11,729 nucleotides of DNA from CAYSUS01 sp964434165 (lineage in GTDB: Bacteria; Planctomycetota; Planctomycetia; Pirellulales; Thermoguttaceae), in the NCBI GenBank assembly GCA_964434165.1, contig CAYSUS010000166.1, positions 1 to 11,729 on the forward strand, given 5' to 3'. Both the position numbers and the translations under genes were made by a program. Shown one piece after another: positions 1 to 5,926 of this stretch (positions within the stretch are counted from its first letter, which is position 1; every line of letters starts with the position of its first letter). Below the pieces are notes generated by a model. The model saw only the letters and a program-made list of their open reading frames with translations. It was not told the origin of the DNA and searched no databases.

Positions 1-1
1 A

Positions 2-316
2 ATCGGCCAGCCGGTCCGCCTGGTGCCGACCCGGTTCCAGGCGTGGTACCCGCCGGAAGTGCTCCAACGGCGCGGCGCAGGACCCGCCACGGACATCTAC
101 CTGGCGGCGAAGAGCCTGATCTACATCGCGGGCGGCGACCCGGCGCAAGGCATCATGCCCGAGGGGGTACCCCGGTTGATGAGGCAGTTCGTCCGGACGT
201 GTCTCTACGAGTCGCCCCGCATGCGCCCGCAGAGTGCCTGGGACCTGCACGAGGAGCTCGACGAGCTGCTCGAGCGGCTCTACGGCCCGCCCGCGTACCA
301 CCACCTCGTGATGTGA
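2..316 (+). CDS. C-terminal part of a protein-kinase-like protein (5' end outside window)
   Basis: The reading frame is open from base 2, encodes 104 residues and ends at TGA. The visible part resembles the C-terminal lobe of a Ser/Thr protein kinase fold. WYPPEV sits where kinases have the APE motif of the activation segment. PATDIYLAAK matches the helix F region with its conserved Asp. ESPRMRPQSAWDL matches the late Arg-x-Arg-Pro motif of helix I. The protein ends soon after in an acidic Leu-rich helix and GPPAYHHLVM. The ATP-binding lobe and catalytic loop lie outside the window, so it cannot be told whether this is an active kinase or a pseudokinase, or whether other domains precede it. 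A VWA gene starts 61 bases downstream on the same strand, suggesting co-transcription. The kinase-fold call is moderately sure; substrate and activity are unknown. Confidence 0.7.
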   Translation: MGQPVRLVPTRFQAWYPPEVLQRRGAGPATDIYLAAKSLIYIAGGDPAQGIMPEGVPRLMRQFVRTCLYESPRMRPQSAWDLHEELDELLERLYGPPAYHHLVM

Positions 317-377
317 GCGACCCCGCATATCGTCTTGTCCCTGTTTTCTTTCCCAGCTCTTTTCCAAGGAGAACGCC

Positions 378-1358
378 ATGGGCGGAACCTACTGGAGCGA
401 CGACCACTACCGGGAACGGGCCTCTTTCCTCCGCAAGGCGGGAAGGAGCGCGTTCGAGTACCACGATACGGTCTCGCGATTGCCGTATCACAAGCGCCGG
501 GTCCACAAGAAGATGAACCCGCTCGGCGTAACGGTCCGCGAGAGCCGCGACAGCGAGGCGCACCCCGAGAGCCGCGCGGTGGCCGTGCTGTTCGACGTGA
601 CCGGGTCGATGGGCTTCGTGCCCCGGATCGTGCAGAAGAACCTCTGCCAGTTGATGGGCCTCCTGTTGCGCAAGAACTACCTGGCCCATCCGCAGATCAT
701 GGTCGGCGGCATCGGCGACGCCACGTGCGACCGGGCCCCGCTGCAAGTCGGGCAGTTCGAGTCGGGCATCGAGATCGACCAGGACCTCGGCCGGCTCTGG
801 CTCGAGGGGGGCGGCGGCGGCCAGCAGACCGAGTCCTACGAGCTGGCCATGTACTTCATGGCCCGCAAGACCTCGATCGACTGCCTGGAGAAGCGCGGCC
901 AGCGGGGCTACCTGTTCATCATCGGCGACGAGATGCCCTACCGCCGCGTCAAGCGCAAGGAGGTCGCCAGGGTGGTCGGCGACAAGCTGGGCCAGGATGT
1001 CCGCGTCGAGGATCTGGTGGCCGAGGTGGAGGCGATGTACGACACCTACTACATCCTTCCGAACCTCACCGCCTACTACGACGATCCCAAGGTCCATCGC
1101 CGCTGGGTGCGGCTGTTGGGGCAGAACGTGATCCGCCTGGAGGACCCGGAGGGCATCTCCGAGCTGATCGCGGCCACGATCGGCCTGGCCGAGGGTGCCG
1201 TGGACCTGGACGGGATCGGCGCGGACCTCGAAGAAGTCGGCCGGGAGGGCGTCACCGAGGCCGTCACCCGGGCCCTCGTGCCGGTCGCCGAGGCCGGGCC
1301 GCGGACAAGTGCGATCGCACTTCCCACGACCGAGGGCACCGGGCTGACGAAGCTGTGA
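378..1358 (+). CDS. VWA-domain protein with MIDAS motif
   Basis: This is a 326-residue cytoplasmic protein with no signal peptide or membrane segment. The start is supported by AAGGAG six bases before the ATG. A basic/aromatic N-terminal region of about 65 residues precedes a von Willebrand A fold. The metal-ion-dependent adhesion site is visible as DVTGS (Asp73, Thr75, Ser77), with a glycine-rich turn then QQTES (Thr151) and IIGDEMP (Asp184) as the later metal-site elements. VWA domains of this type usually bind partner proteins through a divalent metal. The tail after residue 265 is acidic, then Ala/Thr-rich, and probably loosely folded. The gene lies between a kinase-like gene and a PurA-like gene on the same strand. 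In known bacterial systems such as TerY-type triads, VWA proteins pair with kinases and phosphatases, so a scaffold or target role is an inference. The domain call is strong; the function is unknown. Confidence 0.85.
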   Translation: MGGTYWSDDHYRERASFLRKAGRSAFEYHDTVSRLPYHKRRVHKKMNPLGVTVRESRDSEAHPESRAVAVLFDVTGSMGFVPRIVQKNLCQLMGLLLRKNYLAHPQIMVGGIGDATCDRAPLQVGQFESGIEIDQDLGRLWLEGGGGGQQTESYELAMYFMARKTSIDCLEKRGQRGYLFIIGDEMPYRRVKRKEVARVVGDKLGQDVRVEDLVAEVEAMYDTYYILPNLTAYYDDPKVHRRWVRLLGQNVIRLEDPEGISELIAATIGLAEGAVDLDGIGADLEEVGREGVTEAVTRALVPVAEAGPRTSAIALPTTEGTGLTKL

Positions 1359-1389
1359 GGCAGGACGGAGTGCTGCTCCGTCTTCGCGC

Positions 1390-1501
1390 GGGTGGCATGC
1401 GCGCGCGACGCGAAAGCGTCGGGCGAGCATGCTCGCCCGGGGCCAACCATTCCCGCCTGGCCCCGTGAAGCATGCCCACGCTCTGCGAGGGCATGCCACC
1501 C
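1390..1501. repeat. 112-bp multi-hairpin intergenic element with 11-bp terminal inverted repeats
   Basis: The ends GGGTGGCATGC (1390-1400) and GCATGCCACCC (1491-1501) are perfect reverse complements. Four nested dyads lie within or against them: GACGC-GAAA-GCGTC (1407-1420, GNRA-type loop), the perfect palindrome GGGCGAGCATGCTCGCCC (1421-1438), GGGGCCA/TGGCCCC (1439-1445 and 1458-1464), and GCATGCCC/GGGCATGC (1470-1477 and 1489-1496) whose 11-base loop contains a CGC/GCG pair. The element fills most of the gap between the VWA and PurA-like genes and ends 27 bases before the latter's ribosome-binding site. It has the form of a small non-coding interspersed repeat (REP or MITE-like), but could also act as an RNA leader. 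No T-tract follows it, so it is not a classical terminator. Confidence 0.6.
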
Positions 1502-1542
1502 TTTGGTCTGCGACGGCAAGAACTCTCGGGGAGGACCCGCCC

Positions 1543-2910
1543 ATGAAACGTGCGGTCATCGTGCAAGGTCTGGGATTCGGCGACGAGGGCAAAGGGGCCA
1601 CCGTCGATTTCCTCGTCCGCGAGCTCAGCGCCGAGCTGGTCGTCCGCTACTGCGGCGGCAGCCAGGCCGCGCACAACGTGGTGCTGCCCGACGGACGCTG
1701 CCATACGTTCTCCCAGTTCGGGGCGGGCACCTTGGCCGGCGCGGCAACCTACCTGGGCGAACAGGTGATCATCGACCTCCAGGCCATGCACCGCGAGGCG
1801 ACGCACCTGGAGGAGCTGACCGGCCGCGACCCCTTCCTGCGCCTGGCCGTCCATCCCAGGGCCCTGGTCACCACGCCCTACCATCGCGAGCTGAACCGGC
1901 TCCGCGAGCTCGCGCGCGGCGACGGCCGCCACGGCTCCTGCGGACACGGGATCGGCGAGACGCGCCACTACTGGCTCAAGCACGGTCGGGACGCGATCTT
2001 CGCGGCCGACCTGAAGACCCCGGGCACCCTGGCCGGCAAGCTGGAGCTGCTGCGGCAGCGGGCGCTACAGGAGGTGCAGGACTTCGTCCAGCGCGTGCCC
2101 AAGAAAGCGCAGGGGCGCGTGGCCGTGTTCATGGAGCCGGCGTTGACCGTCGCCCGCCGGCTCCGGGCGTTGGGCGCGCCCTTCGCCCTGCAAGGCCGCG
2201 CGCCGGCCTGCCGGACCGCGGTCTTCGAGGGGGCCCAGGGCGTATTGCTCGACGAGTGGCGGGGTTTCCACCCTCACACCACCTGGAGCACGGTCACCCT
2301 GCATCACGCCCTCGGCATGGTCGAAGCCGCCGGAGCCGAGGAGGTCTGTACCCTGGGCCTCACCCGGGCGTACCAGACCCGGCACGGGGCCGGGCCGCTG
2401 CCCACGTGGGATGCGGATCTCGACGCGCGGCTGTCCGACCCGGGCAACCCGCCGAACCCCTGGCAGGGCGCCTTGCGCCACGGCTGGCTGGACCTGGTGC
2501 TCCTGCGCTACGCGGCCAAGGCGGCCGGCGGACCGCTGGACGGGCTGGTGCTAGGCGGCCTGGACCAGATGGAAGGCCTGCGACCCCGCCTGTGCACGGG
2601 ATACCGCAGTGAGAAAGAGGTGGTGCGGCATCTGCCCGTGGCCCCGGTCCCCTGCCTGCGGTTCCAGGAGGGACTTGCGGCCCTGCTGGAGCGCGCGGAG
2701 CCGATCTACGAGGCGACGTCCGCCGCGGCGATCGAGGAACGACTCGCCTGTGAGATCGCCCCGATCGCGATCACCGCTCGCGGTCGAACGGCCGAGGATC
2801 GCGTGCTGCGGGAGCTGCGGTTCCGGCCCCTCGACGAGAACCGGTCCGCGGAAAGGACCGCGCGAGTCCGCGAAGCGACTTCCGAAGTCTTCGAGACTTC
2901 GGAAGCCTGA
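1543..2910 (+). CDS. Divergent adenylosuccinate synthetase (PurA)-like protein
   Basis: The product is 455 residues from the ATG at 1543, chosen because GGGGAGGA (1528-1535) lies seven bases upstream; the frame stays open further upstream, but only through the repeat element. PurA joins IMP and aspartate using GTP. Family landmarks seen here are GFGDEGKG (residues 11-18, with the catalytic Asp), VRYCGGSQAAHN (34-45, with the conserved His), VFEGAQGVLLD (227-237), the loop TRHGAGPLPT (279-288) and GWLD (314-317). Several usually invariant positions differ. QWGDEGKGK is LGFGDEGKGA, the T-K-L-D guanine-binding motif is GGLD (338-341), the TTGRGIGP segment is SCGHGIGE, and the RRG of the IMP site is KHG. 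It is therefore a paralogue, possibly with another nucleotide substrate, rather than the housekeeping purA. The last codons are supplied by a hairpin repeat (2879-2905). Fold assignment is firm; substrate is unknown. Confidence 0.8.
   Translation: MKRAVIVQGLGFGDEGKGATVDFLVRELSAELVVRYCGGSQAAHNVVLPDGRCHTFSQFGAGTLAGAATYLGEQVIIDLQAMHREATHLEELTGRDPFLRLAVHPRALVTTPYHRELNRLRELARGDGRHGSCGHGIGETRHYWLKHGRDAIFAADLKTPGTLAGKLELLRQRALQEVQDFVQRVPKKAQGRVAVFMEPALTVARRLRALGAPFALQGRAPACRTAVFEGAQGVLLDEWRGFHPHTTWSTVTLHHALGMVEAAGAEEVCTLGLTRAYQTRHGAGPLPTWDADLDARLSDPGNPPNPWQGALRHGWLDLVLLRYAAKAAGGPLDGLVLGGLDQMEGLRPRLCTGYRSEKEVVRHLPVAPVPCLRFQEGLAALLERAEPIYEATSAAAIEERLACEIAPIAITARGRTAEDRVLRELRFRPLDENRSAERTARVREATSEVFETSEA
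2879..2905. repeat. 12-bp-stem hairpin repeat overlapping the 3' end of the PurA-like gene (copy A)
   Basis: CTTCCGAAGTCT (2879-2890) and AGACTTCGGAAG (2894-2905) form a perfect 12-bp stem with a TCG loop, ending three bases before the TGA stop codon. It encodes the last residues of the PurA-like protein (SEVFETSEA). A related sequence occurs at 5706-5736. Aligned over 28 bases the two copies match at 23, and one difference is a compensated pair (C-G here, T-A there). This points to a dispersed hairpin repeat that inserted into or replaced the gene end. It may also stop or protect the transcript, but no T-run follows. Confidence 0.6.
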
Positions 2911-2981
2911 CTGGCCACCCACGCTCCTTACCGCCGCCGCTCCCCACGGGCCTGACCGCGACCTGGCGCTTGGCCAGCCTC

Positions 2982-3299
2982 TCAGAGAGGGCCGCAGTCG
3001 TGGCGTTGCCGATGTTCAGGCGCCGCCCCGTTGGCCTCCCGCGGGTCCAGATCGGCGCCCGGCGTCGGGGCATCGGCCACGCCGAGGGTCTTGCCGAATA
3101 CGGCCAAGACTCGGTTGACGGCATCCAGCCGGGCGGTCTCCTTGTCCCGCTCCAGCTCCGAGACGAAGCGCAGACCGGCTCCTGCCAGCTCCGCCAGTTG
3201 CCGCTGGGTGAAGTTGCTCGCCTTGCGCCGCTGGCGAACGAACGCGCCGATTTCCTGGAGACGATCCACGGTCGCAATGACTCTGTTTCTTGGTGCCAC
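2982..3299 (-). CDS. XRE-family (HipB-like) helix-turn-helix regulator
   Basis: The protein has 105 residues and starts at GTG (3299), the only good initiator in this frame before the domain. The DNA-binding domain spans about residues 14-74: GAFVRQRRKASNFTQRQLAELAG followed by FVSELERDKETARLDAVNRVLAVFG, the usual first helices, recognition helix and closing helices of a Cro/C1-type HTH close to HipB antitoxins. The remaining 30 or so residues are polar and probably disordered. HipB proteins normally repress their own operon and neutralise the HipA kinase encoded just downstream. Here only 71 bases separate the stop from the end of the PurA-like gene, with no HipA start, so the gene is either a solitary regulator or a remnant. 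A 12-bp palindrome lies four bases upstream of the GTG, consistent with autorepression. HTH assignment is strong; the antitoxin role is doubtful. Confidence 0.8.
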   Translation of the reverse strand: MAPRNRVIATVDRLQEIGAFVRQRRKASNFTQRQLAELAGAGLRFVSELERDKETARLDAVNRVLAVFGKTLGVADAPTPGADLDPREANGAAPEHRQRHDCGPL

Positions 3300-3303
3300 A
3301 TCA

Positions 3304-3315
3304 TCCCGATCGGGA
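3304..3315. promoter_or_regulatory. Palindromic operator candidate next to the HTH gene start
   Basis: TCCCGATCGGGA is a perfect 12-bp palindrome placed four bases upstream of the GTG start of the HipB-like gene, where a bound repressor would block the ribosome-binding region or RNA polymerase. The same 12 bases recur at 3375-3386. Self-binding by the HTH protein is an inference from position and symmetry. Confidence 0.5.
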
Positions 3316-3374
3316 AGACCAACCGGGTTTCAGCAGTCTCTCAAGGCAGAAGACACAGGAAACCGGCGAGATGT

Positions 3375-3386
3375 TCCCGATCGGGA
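3375..3386. promoter_or_regulatory. Second identical palindromic operator candidate
   Basis: This is an exact second copy of TCCCGATCGGGA, 71 bases from the first and in the upstream region of the HipB-like gene. A pair of identical palindromes before an XRE-type gene is the usual layout for cooperative autorepression. A related core, CCCGAACGGG, lies another 72 bases upstream (3448-3457). Confidence 0.5.
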
Positions 3387-3438
3387 TTGTTGTGGCGGAT
3401 TTCTCGGATACATCCCATCAATCGCATCTCGGACCATC

Positions 3439-3466
3439 CGGAATTGCCCCGAACGGGATAATTCCG
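3439..3466. promoter_or_regulatory. 28-bp dyad centred on CCCGAACGGG
   Basis: CGGAATT (3439-3445) and AATTCCG (3460-3466) are perfect inverted repeats whose centre coincides with CCCG-AA-CGGG (3448-3457). Two unpaired positions on each side separate the outer and inner arms. It may be a third operator of the same family as 3304-3315 and 3375-3386, or a hairpin downstream of nrfA on the minus strand. The shared CCCG-NN-CGGG core favours an operator. Confidence 0.4.
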
Positions 3467-3492
3467 TGTGGCCAGAAGCCCTCGGTCGCCAC

Positions 3493-3510
3493 TGCGTGGA
3501 AGGCCACGCA
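3493..3510 (-). terminator. Short hairpin after nrfA, possible terminator
   Basis: TGCGTGG (3493-3499) and CCACGCA (3504-3510) form a 7-bp stem with a four-base loop, beginning 21 bases past the nrfA stop codon in the direction of transcription. There is no U-tract, so if it terminates transcription it does so weakly or with Rho. It may instead protect the nrfHA mRNA 3' end. Confidence 0.35.
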
Positions 3511-3531
3511 ACCGTGAAGCCGCGCGGGGCT

Positions 3532-5013
3532 CTACCGCCCCGCCGCCCCGTCCGGCAACAGGCTCGGCGGGCTGCCGTCGATGAACGCCCGGTTGAGGGC
3601 CTGGGCCTTCTCCTTCGAATCGTACTCGGGATAGGCCACCGGGTCGGTCACGCCGTGCCGGGCGAGGATCCGCGTGCACTCGACGCGGCACTGCCCGGCC
3701 AGATCGATCGCCGCGCCGAGGGTCTGCGTGCAGAGCTGCGGGCTGTGGAAGCCCATGCCGTTCTGGGCGGCCACGTAGTCCCAACGCAACTGCGCCGCGC
3801 GCACGAGGCCGCGGACCTCTGTCAGCTCCTCGTCCCTGGCCCCGGCCTGGGCCGCGGCCGCGATGTCGAAGTGGGCCTGGACGATCGCCCGCTCCGCCCG
3901 GTCGCGCCCCTCGCGGACCTTGTCCTGGATCCCTTGGACGCGGGCGCGGAGCTCGTCCTCGCTCCAGCGGTGGCACACCGCGCAGCTGTTGTTGATGTCC
4001 AGCAGCGGGCTCTGGATGTGGTGGTCCGTGAACTTCACGCCGCCCTCGCTGCGGAAGGGCATGTGGCAGTCGGCGCAGGCCACATTGCGATAGGCGTGCA
4101 CGCCCGTGGAATACACCTCGTAGTCCGGGTGCTGCATCTTGACCATCGGGGCCTTGCTCACGGCGTGCGTCCAGTCGGCGAACTCCGCCTCGTCATAGTA
4201 CTGCTCCATGGCGTCGGGCGTCATGCCTTCGTCCCAGGGGAAGGTGAGGTAATCGCCCTCGACCTTGAAGTAGTATTCGACGTGGCACTGCGCGCAGACG
4301 AGCGAGCGCATCTCCTGGTGCGACACGGCTTCGATGTCGCGCCCGCGACGCGCGAGGGCCTCGCGCAAAGCGGGCCGCGTGATACGCAGGCGCATCGTGT
4401 TCGGCTCGTGGCAGTCAAGACAGCCGATGGGGTGCGTGATCTGGGCCTGGAGGTCGTTGAAGCTCGAACTGTAGAATCTCGCGGCCCCGGCCATGACCGC
4501 GTCGATGCCCGTGCCGCCGCCCCCGTACTCGGCCATCCGCCGGGGCACGTCGGGGCTCTTGCAGGTCCAGCAGGTGGCCGGGGTCTTCTCTCCCACGCGC
4601 TCGGTCTGCGTGACGTCCTCGACGGCATAGACGTGACCGCGGGCCTGGCGATACTCCCTGGCGAAGCCGTACCCGGCGAAGAGGATCACGTTGGCCGGCG
4701 TCTCGTCGAGGTAGTCGCGCGGAAACGGTCCGCCGTACTTGGTCCTGGCCTCGTCCTGCTTCATGCGGAGATAGGCGTCGTACTGGCGCGGAAAGGTCTC
4801 GCCCCATACGGCGCTGTCGGCCTCCCAGGCGTCGATCTCCTTAAGCGGCGGCCGCGGCCTGGCCTCCTGGCGGCGCTCGAGCACCGACGCGGCCAAGAGG
4901 CCCAAGAGGAACGTGCCGGCGGCGAAGAGCAGGAAGAACGCCCAGCCCCGCCAGGCCGACGCCGCGGTCGGCTTCTCGCGATTGTCCTGTTTCTCGCGTT
5001 CGGTGTCGTTCAC
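3532..5013 (-). CDS. nrfA: Cytochrome c nitrite reductase (ammonia-forming), catalytic pentaheme subunit NrfA
   Basis: NrfA reduces nitrite to ammonium with six electrons on the outer face of the membrane. The 493-residue product has the full heme set: CWTCK (148-152, the Lys-ligated catalytic heme), then CLDCH (198-202), CAQCH (240-244), CADCH (313-317) and CAVCH (344-348). Active-site and calcium-site residues are in place: TERVG with the substrate Arg just before heme 1, VEYYF after heme 3 (Glu246, Tyr247), and KMQHP (Lys292, Gln294, His295). An N-terminal hydrophobic stretch at about 24-45 follows a charged leader and could be an uncleaved anchor. GTG at 5013 is preferred because AGGAG lies seven bases upstream; a GTG at 5034 in the same frame is the alternative. 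Three extra cysteines lie near residues 428-446. The gene lies 22 bases behind nrfH, so the two form an operon. Confidence 0.96.
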   Translation of the reverse strand: MNDTEREKQDNREKPTAASAWRGWAFFLLFAAGTFLLGLLAASVLERRQEARPRPPLKEIDAWEADSAVWGETFPRQYDAYLRMKQDEARTKYGGPFPRDYLDETPANVILFAGYGFAREYRQARGHVYAVEDVTQTERVGEKTPATCWTCKSPDVPRRMAEYGGGGTGIDAVMAGAARFYSSSFNDLQAQITHPIGCLDCHEPNTMRLRITRPALREALARRGRDIEAVSHQEMRSLVCAQCHVEYYFKVEGDYLTFPWDEGMTPDAMEQYYDEAEFADWTHAVSKAPMVKMQHPDYEVYSTGVHAYRNVACADCHMPFRSEGGVKFTDHHIQSPLLDINNSCAVCHRWSEDELRARVQGIQDKVREGRDRAERAIVQAHFDIAAAAQAGARDEELTEVRGLVRAAQLRWDYVAAQNGMGFHSPQLCTQTLGAAIDLAGQCRVECTRILARHGVTDPVAYPEYDSKEKAQALNRAFIDGSPPSLLPDGAAGR

Positions 5014-5020
5014 AGTCTGG

Positions 5021-5025
5021 CTCCT
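5021..5025 (-). promoter_or_regulatory. Ribosome-binding site that decides the nrfA start
   Basis: On the minus strand AGGAG stands seven bases before GTG 5013. The longer alternative beginning at GTG 5034 would start one base after the nrfH stop codon and has no comparable site, so the shorter protein is preferred. Confidence 0.6.
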
Positions 5026-5035
5026 GGAGGGCACG

Positions 5036-5647
5036 TTACTGGTCAGCCGGCCGCGGCCGGCGCCCGCTGATGGCCGGCTGGCGATCGCGCTGACTCACGT
5101 CGGGCAGGCGCGGCTGGAACACGGTCGGAGCCGCGGAAAGGCTCCTCGCGCGGCCGTGCGGCACCTGGCGGTGGCAGTCCCAGCATCGAAAATCGCCGGC
5201 CTGGTGCACGGCCAGCGACACGCCGTCGATCACCTGCTCGTGGCAGCGGCGGCAGTTGGACTCGACCACGGGGATGGCCCCTTCGGAAAGCCGGATCACT
5301 TGCGGCTCCCATCGCATGGTGAACACCGTGGCGTGCCACAGCCCGTCCTTGGCCTTGAATCCGTAGTGCCTCACCACGTTGTCGTGCGGCACGTGGCAGT
5401 CGTTGCAGGTGGCGGCTTCGACGTGGCTGCTGTGCTGCCACGAGATGTACTGGGTGTTCATTACGTGGCAGTTGATGCAAGTCTCGGGCGAATCGCTCAA
5501 GTACGACGGCGCGCGCGAGACGTACAGCACGAACGCCCCCAGCCCCACGAATGCCCCCAGGACGACGAAGCTCGGAAGCTGCCAGGCACGAGGAAGAAAA
5601 CGCAGCCCGGCCAACCGGGCAACGAGATTCCTCAGCCGGGCGATCAT
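5036..5647 (-). CDS. nrfH: Cytochrome c nitrite reductase small subunit NrfH (membrane tetraheme quinol dehydrogenase)
   Basis: NrfH belongs to the NapC/NirT family. It is anchored in the cytoplasmic membrane, oxidises menaquinol and hands electrons to NrfA. The 203-residue product has one membrane helix (about 25-43) and four c-type heme sites: CINCH (57-61), CNDCH (81-85), CRRCH (132-136) and CWDCH (155-159). The first site is followed by V-Met63, the Met that ligates heme 1 in characterised NrfH. The end of the conserved part, QVPHGRARSLSAAP, is also typical, followed by about 30 variable residues. The ATG at 5647 is chosen because AGGA lies eight bases upstream and the helix begins soon after; a longer open frame to 5740 runs through a hairpin repeat and is not coding. 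nrfA follows at 22 bases, so the pair is nrfHA. Confidence 0.95.
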   Translation of the reverse strand: MIARLRNLVARLAGLRFLPRAWQLPSFVVLGAFVGLGAFVLYVSRAPSYLSDSPETCINCHVMNTQYISWQHSSHVEAATCNDCHVPHDNVVRHYGFKAKDGLWHATVFTMRWEPQVIRLSEGAIPVVESNCRRCHEQVIDGVSLAVHQAGDFRCWDCHRQVPHGRARSLSAAPTVFQPRLPDVSQRDRQPAISGRRPRPADQ

Positions 5648-5705
5648 GATGCTTTTCCTGGAAAACGGCTGCCCGATCGGTCGCGGACTTCCCGAGTCTT
5701 CAACA

Positions 5706-5736
5706 GACTTTCGAAGTCTCCAAGAATTCGAAAGTC
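5706..5736. repeat. Hairpin repeat in the nrfH leader (copy B)
   Basis: GACTTTCGAA (5706-5715) and TTCGAAAGTC (5727-5736) form a perfect 10-bp stem with an 11-base loop. It matches copy A (2879-2905) at 23 of 28 aligned bases, including a compensated pair in the stem. It lies between the predicted nrfH promoter and the nrfH start, so it would be transcribed as part of the mRNA leader. Confidence 0.55.
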
Positions 5737-5789
5737 CCACACAAGAGAAGTCTCACCCAGAAGACCCTGGGGCGAACCGGACAGGCCTG

Positions 5790-5818
5790 ATTGTCGAGAA
5801 TGCCGGAGCCGCAGTCAA
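5790..5818 (-). promoter_or_regulatory. Predicted sigma-70-type promoter for nrfHA
   Basis: On the minus strand TTGACT (5818-5813, five of six consensus bases) is followed after 17 bases by GACAAT (5795-5790, four of six). Transcription would begin near 5783, giving a leader of roughly 135 bases that includes hairpin copy B. A CCCGAACGGG dyad (5830-5839) lies just upstream of the -35 box and could be a regulator site. Consensus match only; no experimental support. Confidence 0.35.
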
Positions 5819-5926
5819 CGGGTCGCCGCCCCGAACGGGCCTTGAGCCCTTGGAGCTGCGCGCCGGAGGGGGTACCGTGTTGGCTGGTCAAATCACCATG
5901 GCGCGCCGCCACGCGAAGGAACGGCC

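Noticed and set aside
153..1601. 482-codon minus-strand frame opposite the VWA gene
   Set aside because: Composition is that of a GC-driven shadow; the VWA gene on the other strand has a MIDAS motif and a good ribosome-binding site.
1543..2910. Phage-type PurZ (diaminopurine pathway) identity for the PurA-like gene
   Set aside because: PurZ lacks the catalytic Asp of GDEGKG, whereas this protein keeps it. There are also no phage or DpoZ-type genes nearby.
2911..2981. Possible hipA remnant downstream of the HipB-like gene
   Set aside because: Translation of the 71 bases in all minus-strand frames shows nothing like the HipA N-terminus.
3031..5070. 679-codon open frame on the plus strand opposite nrfA and the HTH gene
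   Set aside because: It is antisense to a pentaheme NrfA with all motifs intact and shows no domain of its own.
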